Assembly: GCF_024586915.1 (NCBI RefSeq)
Contig: NZ_JANBVS010000012.1
Span: 62,001-126,000, forward strand
Direction: 5' to 3'
Length of the DNA stretch: 64,000 bases
Origin: Bradyrhizobium sp. SRS-191
GTDB taxonomy: Bacteria; Pseudomonadota; Alphaproteobacteria; Rhizobiales; Xanthobacteraceae
Shown: positions 10,145 to 19,288 of the stretch, piece after piece
How the letters are laid out: the number at the start of each line of letters is the position of its first letter
How positions within the stretch are numbered: position 1 is the first letter of the stretch
Program-made: the position numbers and the translations under genes
Notes under the pieces: generated by a model
Seen by the model: the letters and a program-made list of their open reading frames with translations, nothing else
Databases searched by the model: none
Told to the model about the DNA's origin: nothing

Positions 10145-11818
10145 ATGCGCCGTTATCTACCGCTGCTCTGCCTGCTTCTCGCGCAGCTTTGTTCGCCGGC
10201 CTCCGCGCAGTCGCGCTCACAGCTCGGGCCGCTGTGCACCACCGAGACCACGCCGGCGGATCAGATGATATCGGCCTGCACCAAGATCATTGCGCTCAAG
10301 GTGTTCTCCGGCGGCCAGCTCGGGACGATCTATTTCTGGCGCGCGGTCGGCTGGAACAAGACGGGCGACTACGCGCGCGTGATCGCCGACACCACGGAAG
10401 CGCTGCGGCTGCAGCCGGCGCAGGCGATCTACAATCTGCGGGGCTCGGCCTATTACGACAAGGGCGAATACGAGATCGCGATCGCCGACTTCAACGACGC
10501 GCTCAAGAGCGGTCCGCCGAGCGGCACGATCTTCCACAACCGCGGCAATGCGTATCGCGGCAGCGGTGATTTCGCCAAGGCAATCGCCGACTATGGAGAG
10601 GCGATCAGGCTCACGCCGAAATCCGCGCTGTCCTGGCAGAACCGCGGCATCTCCAAGCAGGCGACCGGCGATCTCGACGGCGCGCTCACCGACATCAACG
10701 AAGCGATCCGCCTCGACCCGGGGCTCGCCTCTCCGCTGATCAATCGCAGCGTGATCTGGCGCGCCAAGGGCAATTTCGACCGCGCCATCACCGACGCCTC
10801 GGAGGCGGTCCGGCTGGCTCAGAACCCGCCGGCGAACATCATGACGCCTCCCGGCAGCGTGATCATCTCGGCGCATGTGCATCGCGCGCTGGCCTACGAG
10901 GTCAAGGGCGAGTTCGACGCGGCCAAGGCCGACTATGCCGCGGCGCTGAAGCCTACCGCATCCGATGCCGGCAGCAAGGCCAACCAAGCCACCGCCAAGG
11001 TCCGGCTGTCGCTGCTGTCGGAGCCGCCTGCCCCGCCGCCGCAGCGCGCGGAGCCCGCGGCCGCACCATCCTCCCCCGTGCCGGCGGCTGCCGCGGCCGG
11101 ACAGCGCATGGCGCTGGTCATCGGCAACGGCGCCTACGCGCACGTGCAGGCGCTGCCCAATCCGCCGCGGGATGCGCGCGCGATCGCCAAGAGCCTGCGC
11201 GACATCGGTTTCACCGTGGTTGAGGGCACCGATCTGGACCGCGCGGCCATGCAGGCCAAGACCCGCGACTTCCTGCGCGACGCAGCGCGGGCGCAGGTCG
11301 CCGTGGTGTTCTATGCCGGGCATGGCGTGCAGATCGACGGCCGCAATTATCTGGTGCCCACAGACATCGCGTTCGCATCGGGAAGCAACGTCACGTCAGC
11401 CATGGTCGACATGGACCAGATTCTCGCCGGGCTCGACGACCAGGTCCGCACCAACATCCTGATCCTCGATGCCTGCCGCAACAATCCGTTCGCGCCGCCG
11501 GAAGGCGCCGGCGCGGCGGCAAGCCGGAGCCTGAGCGGCAGTGGCTTGGCCGCGCCGTCCTCGCTCGGCACCGGTGCGACCTCGGGCGCCGGCACGCTGA
11601 TCGCGTTTGCGACTGCTCCGGGCAAGGTCGCGCTCGACGGCGACGGCGAGAACAGCCCGTTCTCCGCGGCACTGTCGCGCCACATCGGCACGCCCGGGCT
11701 CGAGGTGCAGCAGATGCTGACGCGGGTGCGGGCCGAGGTCGTCGCCGGCACCAGGAACCGACAGGTGCCGTGGTCGAACTCCTCGCTGCTCGGCGAGGTC
11801 TATCTGGCGGCGAAATAG
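10145..11818 (+). CDS. Exported TPR-caspase (peptidase C14 / orthocaspase) protein
   Basis: A 557-residue protein with signal peptide (residues 1-22, CLLLAQLCSPASAQ), about five TPR units over residues 60-275, a Pro/Ala linker (~293-318) and a caspase-like domain from ~320. The catalytic dyad is visible: His in VVFYAGHGVQIDGRNYLVP (about 393) and Cys in ILILDACRNNPF (about 444). The specific Asp/basic-pocket residues cannot be judged by eye. Bacterial caspase homologues of this layout are usually periplasmic. The TPR-aspartyl protease lies 107 bp upstream on the same strand, so the two may be co-expressed. Confidence 0.92.
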   Translation: MRRYLPLLCLLLAQLCSPASAQSRSQLGPLCTTETTPADQMISACTKIIALKVFSGGQLGTIYFWRAVGWNKTGDYARVIADTTEALRLQPAQAIYNLRGSAYYDKGEYEIAIADFNDALKSGPPSGTIFHNRGNAYRGSGDFAKAIADYGEAIRLTPKSALSWQNRGISKQATGDLDGALTDINEAIRLDPGLASPLINRSVIWRAKGNFDRAITDASEAVRLAQNPPANIMTPPGSVIISAHVHRALAYEVKGEFDAAKADYAAALKPTASDAGSKANQATAKVRLSLLSEPPAPPPQRAEPAAAPSSPVPAAAAAGQRMALVIGNGAYAHVQALPNPPRDARAIAKSLRDIGFTVVEGTDLDRAAMQAKTRDFLRDAARAQVAVVFYAGHGVQIDGRNYLVPTDIAFASGSNVTSAMVDMDQILAGLDDQVRTNILILDACRNNPFAPPEGAGAAASRSLSGSGLAAPSSLGTGATSGAGTLIAFATAPGKVALDGDGENSPFSAALSRHIGTPGLEVQQMLTRVRAEVVAGTRNRQVPWSNSSLLGEVYLAAK

Positions 11819-12003
11819 AGCTGCCGGAACTCGGAGGCTGCGACAGACGGCTCCCCACAGCCGCTGTTCGAAGCAGCTGCAGCACGCCCGAATCCTGCTA
11901 TCCTTTTTGCTCACAGAGACGACGCGGATCGCCGTCGGCACATCTCGTTGCCGACACGATCCGGCGCAACAAGACGCGTCTCGAACGATGCAGGGAGGCT
12001 CGC

Positions 12004-12393
12004 ATGATCAGTCGTTTCATCCTCGGACTCATCCTTGGACTTGGTTTTTCGCTCGCGCTCGCCGCGAGCCCGGCGCTGGCCGACGACGTCGCCGGCGTCT
12101 GGCTGCGCGAGACCGGTGCGTCCAAGGTCAAGTTCGCGCCGTGCGGGGGCGCCATCTGCGGCACGCTGGTCTGGATCAAGGAGGGCACCGATACGCCCGC
12201 CAAGGTCGGCCAACGGCTGTTCTCCGGCATGAAGCCGACCGGTCCCAACGCCTGGGCCGGCAGCTACAGCAATCCCGACGACGGCAAGACCTATGATGCA
12301 AAGATGACGCTGTCGGGCGGCACGCTGACGACCGCAGGCTGCGCCTTCGGCGGCGCGATCTGCCGGTCCTCGACCTGGACGCGGGCGAACTAG
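12004..12393 (+). CDS. Exported DUF2147 protein
   Basis: A 129-residue protein from the ATG at 12004, with GGGAGG nine bases upstream. Residues 1-26 are a signal peptide (LGFSLALAASPALA). The mature domain has GVWLRETGASKVKFAPCGGA, ICGTLVWIKEG and a repeated Cys pattern, matching DUF2147, a small calycin-like beta-barrel common in alphaproteobacteria with no assigned activity. It lies in a plus-strand run of exported proteins between the caspase and an SGNH hydrolase. A longer upstream extension of the frame is rejected because it contains no ribosome site or signal peptide. Confidence 0.9.
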   Translation: MISRFILGLILGLGFSLALAASPALADDVAGVWLRETGASKVKFAPCGGAICGTLVWIKEGTDTPAKVGQRLFSGMKPTGPNAWAGSYSNPDDGKTYDAKMTLSGGTLTTAGCAFGGAICRSSTWTRAN

Positions 12394-12442
12394 CGCTCCA
12401 GCATCGCACCACGGCGGGGTCGCAGAGGACATCGATCATCCA

Positions 12443-13135
12443 ATGGCAGCGAAGACGCAGGCCCGGCTGGGGTTCGTGCTGTTCGCGTTGATCGCCGCGG
12501 CGGCCGCGACCTTCGTGCTGGTGCGCCGCTCGGCGACGCCGTCCAGCAGCGATCATCGCACCGTTCGCCAGCTCGTCGTTCACTACAACCTGCTGTCGCG
12601 CCCGGATGACCCGATCATCGTACTCGGCGACAGCATCGTCGAGGCGGCGACCCTGCCGGCCAGCGCCTGCGGACATCCGATCGTCAACGCCGGCCTTGCC
12701 GGCGCTGGCACACGCAGCGATCTCGCCGGCTGGCTCAAGCCGGCGCTGGGGCCGAAGCGGCCGTTCGCCATCATCGTCTCGCTCGGCGTCAACGACGCGC
12801 TCACCGCCAAGCCCGACTCCAGCCAAGTGTTCGCCGGACGCTACGAGGCGCTGCTGCGCGAGCTGACGACGCTGACCACGCGCCTCTTCATCATAGAGTT
12901 TCCTCCAGTCGAGGTGCGCGGTCCGTTCACGGCGGCGATGGAAAAGGCCGCGGCGGCGAGCATCACCGGCTATCGTGCCGCACTGCCCGACCTCGCCAAG
13001 CGCACCGGCGCGACCTTCATGCCCCTGCCGCCGATGGAAGCGCCGTTCACGCTCGAAGGCGTCCACCTCAATGCTGCGGGCTACCGATCCTGGGATCAGG
13101 CGATCCAGCAGGCCACGGAGCTCGCCTGCCGCTGA
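12443..13135 (+). CDS. Membrane-anchored SGNH/GDSL hydrolase
   Basis: A 230-residue protein with an N-terminal membrane anchor (residues ~10-27, FVLFALIAAAAATFVLV). SGNH blocks are visible: IIVLGDSIVE (block I Ser), NAGLAGAGT (block II Gly), SLGVND (block III Asn) and LEGVHLNAAGY (block V His). The usual block V Asp of DxxH is a Glu here (EGVH). The family includes esterases and O-acetyl hydrolases or transferases of surface polysaccharides. The next gene, 108 bp downstream, is an acyltransferase 3, a frequent partner of SGNH domains in polysaccharide O-acetylation, so a cell-envelope role is plausible but inferred. Confidence 0.85.
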   Translation: MAAKTQARLGFVLFALIAAAAATFVLVRRSATPSSSDHRTVRQLVVHYNLLSRPDDPIIVLGDSIVEAATLPASACGHPIVNAGLAGAGTRSDLAGWLKPALGPKRPFAIIVSLGVNDALTAKPDSSQVFAGRYEALLRELTTLTTRLFIIEFPPVEVRGPFTAAMEKAAAASITGYRAALPDLAKRTGATFMPLPPMEAPFTLEGVHLNAAGYRSWDQAIQQATELACR

Positions 13136-13242
13136 GGCCGTCGCGCCGAGCCGCTGTCCCCCGACGGACGAAAACAATCCTTCACTCCGCTCCGGCTAGG
13201 ATCGGGCAGCGCTTCCCGTGTCCACGGTTAACAAATCGCTAC

Positions 13243-14373
13243 ATGACCTTGCCCCCACCATCGACGTCGCCGGGAACTCACAAGCTGCTCGGGCTCGAGC
13301 TGCTGCGTTTCATCGCCACGATCTCGGTGCTGCTGTGGCACTACCCGCATTTCGCCTACGTCGCAGCCTCGCCGGTCGGCCTCGTCCGCAGCGAGCTGCC
13401 GTTCTACCGCGTGCTGTTCCCGTTCTATGAGCTCGGCGAATACGGCGTGGTGATCTTCTGGTGCATCTCGGGGTTCATCTTCTTCTGGAAGTACAGCGCG
13501 CTCATCCCGAATGGCGCGGTCGACGGCTGGACCTTCTTCGTCAACCGGCTGTCGCGGCTCTACCCGCTGCATCTCGCGACGCTGCTGCTGGTCGCAGCCC
13601 TGCAGGCTGTCTACGTCACACAGCATGGCTTCTACTTCGTCTACCAGAGCAACGATCCCGGCCATTTCCTCGCGCAGCTTCTCATGGCCAGCGACTGGCT
13701 GCCGCCGACCGGCGTCAGCTTCAACGGACCGATCTGGTCGGTCTCGATCGAGGTGCTGGTCTACGCTGCGTTCTTCCTGGGCTTGCGGTTCGTCACCACG
13801 TCGCCGCTGTTGAACCTGGCGATGATCCTGGCGGGAATCGCGAGCGGCACGCTGGTCGGCAAATGTTTCGTGTTCTTCTATGCCGGTGGCCTCGCCGCGA
13901 TGGCGCGGCAGAGCGTTGCCGACGCCCCGTACCGACCGAAACTGGAGGCGCTCGCCGCGTGCGCCGCCGTCGGCATTCCCTTGGCGCTCTGGCTATCCGG
14001 CGTCGCCCTCGCCGAGCGATCCGCAGCGCTGCTGCTGATCTATACGCCGATCGTGTTGTTCGTCTGCGCAAGGCCTCTCTCGCTACCAGGACGGATTGAA
14101 GACCTGGTGCAGGCCGCCGGCAACATGACCTATTCGTGCTACCTGCTGCACTTCCCGATCCAGCTCATGATCGCGCTGGCTTTCGCGACCTGGGGCCAAC
14201 CGATCCCGTATGGCGGCCAGCTGTTCTGGGTCGGCTTCATGGGGCTGACCCTGACTGCGGCGTATCTCACTTATGCCTTGTTCGAGGCCCCCGCCCAGCG
14301 GCTGATCCGCCGCGCGCTGCTGCGCAAAAGCGAAGCGGGGCGGATTGCTCCGGCCCCGCTTCCACGTCATTGA
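13243..14373 (+). CDS. Acyltransferase 3 family membrane protein
   Basis: A 376-residue integral membrane protein with about ten hydrophobic segments. The N-terminus LLGLELLRFIATISVLLWHY contains the acyltransferase-3 signature (RF/A..V...H), followed by GEYGVVIFWCISGFIFFWKY and FFVNRLSRLYPLHLATLLLV. These proteins move acyl groups (often acetyl) across the inner membrane onto exported glycans. It follows the SGNH gene on the same strand. The acceptor glycan is unknown; no glycan synthesis cluster is adjacent apart from an isolated GDP-fucose synthase 9 kb away. Confidence 0.92.
   Translation: MTLPPPSTSPGTHKLLGLELLRFIATISVLLWHYPHFAYVAASPVGLVRSELPFYRVLFPFYELGEYGVVIFWCISGFIFFWKYSALIPNGAVDGWTFFVNRLSRLYPLHLATLLLVAALQAVYVTQHGFYFVYQSNDPGHFLAQLLMASDWLPPTGVSFNGPIWSVSIEVLVYAAFFLGLRFVTTSPLLNLAMILAGIASGTLVGKCFVFFYAGGLAAMARQSVADAPYRPKLEALAACAAVGIPLALWLSGVALAERSAALLLIYTPIVLFVCARPLSLPGRIEDLVQAAGNMTYSCYLLHFPIQLMIALAFATWGQPIPYGGQLFWVGFMGLTLTAAYLTYALFEAPAQRLIRRALLRKSEAGRIAPAPLPRH
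14326..14362 (-). terminator. Possible terminator for the MetE-like gene
   Basis: Ten-base arms GAAGCGGGGC and GCCCCGCTTC; on the minus strand followed by CTTTTG. It lies inside the 3' end of the convergent acyltransferase gene and 51 bases beyond the MetE-like stop. Confidence 0.45.
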
Positions 14374-14413
14374 TCATCGCCTGATCGCCAGGCGCGCCGC
14401 CTCAGGCAGCTGA

Positions 14414-15532
14414 TTACTTGCCCCAGATTTCTTCGGCGAGCTCGACGCAGAGGCGCAGCTTGGCCCACTGCTCTTCCTCGCTGAGAATGTTGCCTTCCTC
14501 GGTCGAGGCGAAGCCGCATTGCGGGGACAGCGCGAGCTGGTCGAGGGGAGCGAATTTCGAGGCCTCTTCCATGCGGCGCTTGATGTCGTCCTTCTTCTCG
14601 AGCTCGCCGACCTTCGAGGTGACGAGACCGACGACGACGACCTTGTTGCCCTTGGGCAGGAATCGCAACGGCTCGAAGCCGCCGGCGCGCTCGCTGTCAT
14701 ACTCCAGGAAGTAGCCGTCATAGTTGGTGTTGGCGAGCATGGTCTCGGCGACCGGCTCGTAGCCGCCCGAGGAGATCCAGGTCGAGCGGAAGTTGCCGCG
14801 GCAGACATGGGTCGAGATCGTCATGTCGGCCGGACGCTCGGCGATCGCGTAGTTGATGACGCGCGAATAGATCTGCTGCAGGCCGTCCGGATTGTCGCCA
14901 CGCTCCCTGGCCTTCTTCAGCTCCTCCTGCGAGCAGAGATAGGCCCAGACGGTGTCGTCGAACTGCAGATAGCGGCAGCCGGCGTCGTAGAACGCCTTCA
15001 CGGCCTTGCGGTAGGTCTTGCCGAGATCCTCGTAGAACGCGTCGAGATCCGGATAGACGTCCTTGGAGATCGACTTGCGGCCACCGCGGAAATGCAGCAC
15101 CGCCGGCGACGGGATCGTCATCTTCGCCGTCACATGCGCCGTATCGGCGTGCTTCTTGAGGAAGCGGAAGTGGTCGAGCATCGGATGATCGTCCGGGAAG
15201 TCCAGCTTGCCGATCACGCGCACCGCGTCGTGACGGGTCTGCACGCCCGTGAACTGGATGCCGGCGTCAGGATGAAACAGCTCGCAGCCGGTCAGCTTGG
15301 CCAGGAAGTCGAAATGCCACCAGGAGCGGCGAAACTCGCCGTCGGTCGCGAGCTTCAGGCCGGTCGAGGCCTGGCGGTGCACGACCTTCTCGATCTCCAT
15401 GTCCTCGATCTTGGCGAGGTCGGCCGCGGAGATCTCGCCCTTCTCGAGCTTGGCGCGAGCTTCCTTGATCTTCTGCGGGCGCAGCAGGCTGCCGACTTCG
15501 TCGGCGCGGAAGGGAGGCTTGGTGCGTTGCAT
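14414..15532 (-). CDS. MetE C-terminal-like cobalamin-independent methionine synthase family protein
   Basis: A 372-residue protein from the ATG at 15532, with AAGGAG seven bases upstream; longer upstream frame rejected. It corresponds to the catalytic C-terminal barrel of MetE only. Visible: RADEVGSLLRP at the N-terminus (substrate-binding region), FDDTVWAYLC, STHVCRGN (zinc-ligand His and Cys), and LSPQCGFAS (third-ligand Cys). Members (YxjG/MetE-like) transfer methyl groups to homocysteine or have broader methyltransferase roles, and cannot be equated to full-length MetE. It is isolated from met genes here. The exact methyl donor is unknown. Confidence 0.9.
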   Translation of the reverse strand: MQRTKPPFRADEVGSLLRPQKIKEARAKLEKGEISAADLAKIEDMEIEKVVHRQASTGLKLATDGEFRRSWWHFDFLAKLTGCELFHPDAGIQFTGVQTRHDAVRVIGKLDFPDDHPMLDHFRFLKKHADTAHVTAKMTIPSPAVLHFRGGRKSISKDVYPDLDAFYEDLGKTYRKAVKAFYDAGCRYLQFDDTVWAYLCSQEELKKARERGDNPDGLQQIYSRVINYAIAERPADMTISTHVCRGNFRSTWISSGGYEPVAETMLANTNYDGYFLEYDSERAGGFEPLRFLPKGNKVVVVGLVTSKVGELEKKDDIKRRMEEASKFAPLDQLALSPQCGFASTEEGNILSEEEQWAKLRLCVELAEEIWGK

Positions 15533-15887
15533 CTGTTCACTCCTTGGAATGGTCGACGTCTTCGATTTGGTCGATGGATCGGTTAAATGATTGACCTCAG
15601 CGAGCGGCCTCGTGGCTGGCGCCCGCGCGTTCTCAAATGCCGGGGCAAGCCCTAGCGCGTCTCCGATCAGTATACAATTACGTTCGGTCAGGATTGTGCG
15701 CGGGGGTCGAAAGTCCCGACCCATGCCGGGCTGGCTTTGGCGTCTCGGCCGATTTCACGCTTCCGGTCATACGGCCGGGATGACGGACGATCCCTGCGGC
15801 CGACGTTCCGGTATACAGAATAACCCTCCGCGCCTGGTCGAGACAGCTCGCCCGTAGCGATCGGGCCCGGCCGCGGGGGCCTGAACG
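15533..15887. other. Intergenic region, no gene seen
   Basis: A 355-bp region between livF (upstream on the minus strand) and the MetE-like gene. It has short GC-rich inverted segments (for example CCGGTCATACGGCCGGGATG) but no convincing ORF. It must carry the promoter of the MetE-like gene. Confidence 0.5.
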
Positions 15888-16604
15888 TCAGTGCGCCGCC
15901 GCGCTCGCAACGCCGAGATGGCGCTCCAACGGCGCGGGGTCGGCCTTCAGCGCGCTGGAGGGCGCGTCGTGGACGATGGTGCCGCGCTCCAGGATCACGA
16001 CGCGGTCGGCCAGCGCGAGCAGCTTCTGGGCGTGCTGCTCGACGATGATGGAGCATAACCCGCCGGCGCGGCTGATGGTGCCGATCGCAGCCAGCAACTC
16101 CTCCACGATGATCGGCGCCAATCCTTCGGTCGGCTCGTCCAGCAGCAGCACCTTCGGGTTCAGCGTGAGCGCGCGGCCGATCGCCAGCATCTGCTGCTCG
16201 CCGCCGGAGAGCTGGTTGCCGAAATTGTTGCGGCGCTCCTTCAGCCGCGGAAACATCTGGTAGACGCGCTCGACCGTCCACGGCCCGGGCTGAGCCACCG
16301 CGGTCATGTTCTCCTCCACCGTGAGCGAGCGGAAGATGTTGCGCTCCTGCGGCACCCAGCCGATGCCGGCGCGGGCGCGCTGGTCGGCGCGCAACGAGGT
16401 GATGTCGGTGCCGCCGAGCGCGAGCTTGCCCTGGAAGCGGCGGGTGACGCCGACGATGGAGTTGATCAGCGTGGTCTTGCCGGCGCCGTTGCGGCCGAGC
16501 AGCGCCAGCACCTGCCCCTCGGGCAGCGACAGCGACATGTTCGGCAGCACGACCGCCTGGCCGTAGCCGGCGCGGAGGTTCTCGATTGCGAGCAGATCGG
16601 TCAT
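15888..16604 (-). CDS. livF: Branched-chain-amino-acid-type ABC transporter ATPase (LivF)
   Basis: A 238-residue cytoplasmic ATPase. The ATG at 16604 shares its A with the TGA of livG, a typical translationally coupled join; a longer frame upstream to 17012 is the livG shadow. Visible: Walker A LLGRNGAGKTT, signature LSGGEQQMLAIGRAL and Walker B VLLLDEPTEGLAP, then the H-loop VEQHA. This is one of two ATPases of a HAAT-family importer. With livG, livM, livH and a binding protein it makes a complete five-gene set on the minus strand. Substrate is not shown by sequence; branched-chain amino acids are the family default. Confidence 0.95.
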   Translation of the reverse strand: MTDLLAIENLRAGYGQAVVLPNMSLSLPEGQVLALLGRNGAGKTTLINSIVGVTRRFQGKLALGGTDITSLRADQRARAGIGWVPQERNIFRSLTVEENMTAVAQPGPWTVERVYQMFPRLKERRNNFGNQLSGGEQQMLAIGRALTLNPKVLLLDEPTEGLAPIIVEELLAAIGTISRAGGLCSIIVEQHAQKLLALADRVVILERGTIVHDAPSSALKADPAPLERHLGVASAAAH

Positions 16605-17350
16605 CACGCGGCCTCGCCGAGATAGACCGCCTTGACCTGCGGATCGCGCGCGACCTCGTCGGGCGCACCCTCGACCAGCAGCGCGCCGGAGACGAGAACC
16701 GAGATGCGGTCGGCGAACGAGAAGACGAGATCCATGTCGTGCTCGATCAGCAGCACCGTGACGTCGCGCGGCAGCGCGGCGACGGCGGCGAGAATGTCCT
16801 TGCGCTCGCCTTCGGGCACGCCGGCGGCGGGCTCGTCGAGCAAGAGCACCCGCGGCTTGGCCGCGATCGCGACCGCGATCTCCAGCAGGCGCTGCTTGCC
16901 ATAAGGAAGCGTCGAGGTGCGGTCGTTCATCACGTCGAGCAGCCGGAAGCGCTCCAGGGTCTCGGCGATCTCGGCATTGATATCGTCGCGCGTGCCCATG
17001 CGCCGCCACCAATTGCCGCCGCCGCCGAGCCGCTCGGACACCGCGAGACCAATCGTCTCCAGCGGCGTCAGGTCGGGATAGAGCTGGTTGATCTGGAATG
17101 TGCGCGACAGGCCGCGCAGCACGCGCTTGTGCACGGGCAGATCGGTGATGTCTTGCCCTTCGAGCAGGATGCGGCCGGAGCTAGGCTCCAGCACGCCGGT
17201 GAGCTGATTGATCACCGTCGTCTTGCCGGCGCCGTTCGGGCCGATCAGCGCGTGTCGCGCGCCAGGCCTGATCTGCAGCGACAGATCGCGAGTGACGTGC
17301 AGGCCGCCGAAATGCTTGTCGAGGCCGCGTGTTTCCAAGGCGTAGGTCAT
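16604..17350 (-). CDS. livG: HAAT ABC transporter ATPase (LivG)
   Basis: A 248-residue ATPase with Walker A LIGPNGAGKTT, LivG-type signature LPYGKQRLLEIAVAI, Walker B RVLLLDEPAAG and IEHDMDLV. It overlaps livM by four bases at the 5' end and livF by one base at the 3' end, so the three are one translational unit. The LivG family often shows xPYGxQR or AYGxQR in place of LSGGQ, so this signature is normal for the subfamily. Partner of LivF in the heterodimeric engine. Confidence 0.95.
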   Translation of the reverse strand: MTYALETRGLDKHFGGLHVTRDLSLQIRPGARHALIGPNGAGKTTVINQLTGVLEPSSGRILLEGQDITDLPVHKRVLRGLSRTFQINQLYPDLTPLETIGLAVSERLGGGGNWWRRMGTRDDINAEIAETLERFRLLDVMNDRTSTLPYGKQRLLEIAVAIAAKPRVLLLDEPAAGVPEGERKDILAAVAALPRDVTVLLIEHDMDLVFSFADRISVLVSGALLVEGAPDEVARDPQVKAVYLGEAA

Positions 17351-18384
17351 GGCGCCTCGTTATCGGTGAGGGCCACCGCGGCCTTGCGGCCGGCGATCTG
17401 CCGAAGGATGAGGTTGGGCAGCCACAGCGCATAAGCGTGGATGCGATGGCGGCCGACGAGCACGATGATGACGAGCACGAGGCCGATCCAGAACATCCAG
17501 TATTGCGGCGTGATCCACTGGAACAGCTCCTGCAGCATCCGGAACACGGCGGCGCCGATCAGGCCGCCATAGAGATAGCCGGAGCCGCCGATGACCAGCA
17601 TCAGCACGAGGTCGGCGGAGCGTTCGAAGGAGAACACGTCGAGCGAGGCGAGCGCCGTGGTCTGGGTGAACAATGCGCCGGCAATGCCCGCATAGAACGC
17701 CGCGACGGTGTAGATCGCGATCAGGCGCTTGTTGACGGGAATGCCGATCGCCGAGGCGCGCAGCGGATTGTTCTTGATGGCGCGCAGCGACAGGCCGAAC
17801 GGAGAATGCACGATGATCCGCGCCAGCAGGAACAGCACGAACAGCACGGCGAGCGCGTAGAAAAAGCCGGTCTTGCCGAACATGTCGAAGGCGAACACGC
17901 CGAAGATCGGCTGGATGTCGATCCCTTGCAGGCCGTCGGTGCCGCCGGTGATGTTGGAGAAGCGCTCGGCGAGCGCTTCCATCAGCAGCGCGATGCCGAG
18001 CGTCACCATCAGTCGCGTCAGGTCGACGCCGCGGATGACGAGGAAGCTCGTGGCGAAGCCGAGCACGGTGGCGGCCAGTCCCGCCACGATCAGCGCCAGC
18101 ACCGGCTCGTTGATGATCCCGTGCACCGACAACAGGCCGGCGCAATAGGCGCCGACGCCGAAGAAGGCGGCGTGGCCGAGCGAGACGATGCCGGCATAGC
18201 CGAGGATCAGATCCAGCGACAGCGCGAACAGCGCCAGCCGCAGGATCTCGGTCATGATCAGGTAGCGTGAGGGAAACGCGAGCCCGACCGCCAGCACGAC
18301 GATCCAGAAGGCGAACTCGCTCCAGTGCCAGCGGCCATGCTGCCTGGCAAGGAGGCCGACCTCGGTCTGTGCGTTCGTGGTCAT
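17347..18384 (-). CDS. livM: HAAT ABC transporter permease (LivM)
   Basis: A 345-residue inner-membrane permease with about nine hydrophobic segments, including RLALFALSLDLILGYAGIVS (family motif LDLxxGYAGxxSLGHA) and GSGYLYGGLIGAAVF near the end. The motif GYAGIVSLGHAAFFGVGAY is typical of LivM. It overlaps livG by four bases and starts seven bases after the livH stop. Works with LivH to form the translocation channel. Confidence 0.95.
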   Translation of the reverse strand: MTTNAQTEVGLLARQHGRWHWSEFAFWIVVLAVGLAFPSRYLIMTEILRLALFALSLDLILGYAGIVSLGHAAFFGVGAYCAGLLSVHGIINEPVLALIVAGLAATVLGFATSFLVIRGVDLTRLMVTLGIALLMEALAERFSNITGGTDGLQGIDIQPIFGVFAFDMFGKTGFFYALAVLFVLFLLARIIVHSPFGLSLRAIKNNPLRASAIGIPVNKRLIAIYTVAAFYAGIAGALFTQTTALASLDVFSFERSADLVLMLVIGGSGYLYGGLIGAAVFRMLQELFQWITPQYWMFWIGLVLVIIVLVGRHRIHAYALWLPNLILRQIAGRKAAVALTDNEAP

Positions 18385-18391
18385 GCGATCC

Positions 18392-19261
18392 TCACCGCGT
18401 CGCCGTGCGACCGAACAAGCCGTTCGGACGCCAGATCAGGATCACGATCATGATGGTGTAGATGACGAACGGGCCGACCTTCGGCACGTAATATTTGCCG
18501 GCGACGTCGCCGATGCCGAGCAGCAGCGAGGCCAAGAACGGGCCGGTGATCGAGGACGAGCCGCCGACCGTGACCACGATCAGGAAGTAGATCATGAACT
18601 TCAGCGGAAAGTACGGATCAAGGCCGAGGATCTCGGCGCTGAGCGCGCCGCCGAGGCCGGCAAGGCCGCAGCCGAAGGCGAAAGTGAAGGCGAACACCTG
18701 CGGCACGTTGATGCCGAGGCCGCTGGCGGCGCGCGGGTCATCGACCGCGGCGCGCAGCCGGCTGCCGAAGCGGGTCTTGGACAGGACAAGCTGGAGTCCC
18801 ACCGTCAAAAGTCCGCAGATCACGATGATCATCAGCCGGTAGCGGCCGATGCCGACGCCGAAGATGTCGAACTGGCCCTGGAGAACGGCGGGCAGCTTGA
18901 TGAAGATGCGCGACGAGCCCATGATGTAGTCGACGGTGGCGACCGTCATGAACACCAGCCCGATCGAGAACAGCACCTGGTCGAGATGGCTGCGCGCGTA
19001 GAGATGCTGATAGAGCGTGCGCTCCAGCAGCGCGCCGATCACGGCGCTGGCGACGAAGGCCATTGGCAGCGCGGCGAAGAACGGCCAGCCGATCCGGTTG
19101 ACGAGCACGGCGCAGACATAGCCGCCGGCCATCGCGAAGGCGCCATGCGCGAGGTTGACGAAGTTCATCAGGCCGAGCGTCACGGCGAGCCCGCAGGCCA
19201 GCACGAACAGCAGCATGCCGTAGGCGACGCCGTCGAACAGGTTGGTGAGGATGGAGGTCAT
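18392..19261 (-). CDS. livH: HAAT ABC transporter permease (LivH)
   Basis: A 289-residue inner-membrane permease. The start MTSILTNLFDGVAYGMLLFV at 19261 is chosen over an upstream frame that runs through repeat DNA. It contains LGLMNFVNLAHGAFAMAGGY, the LivH signature, and GLGGALSAEILGLDPYFPL with the GGxS(S)I..P motif near the C-terminus. It lies seven bases from livM. A ~140-bp spacer with a palindromic repeat separates it from the binding-protein gene upstream. Confidence 0.95.
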   Translation of the reverse strand: MTSILTNLFDGVAYGMLLFVLACGLAVTLGLMNFVNLAHGAFAMAGGYVCAVLVNRIGWPFFAALPMAFVASAVIGALLERTLYQHLYARSHLDQVLFSIGLVFMTVATVDYIMGSSRIFIKLPAVLQGQFDIFGVGIGRYRLMIIVICGLLTVGLQLVLSKTRFGSRLRAAVDDPRAASGLGINVPQVFAFTFAFGCGLAGLGGALSAEILGLDPYFPLKFMIYFLIVVTVGGSSSITGPFLASLLLGIGDVAGKYYVPKVGPFVIYTIMIVILIWRPNGLFGRTATR

Positions 19262-19288
19262 CGAACGAGGCGAGCCGGGTTGGAGATC

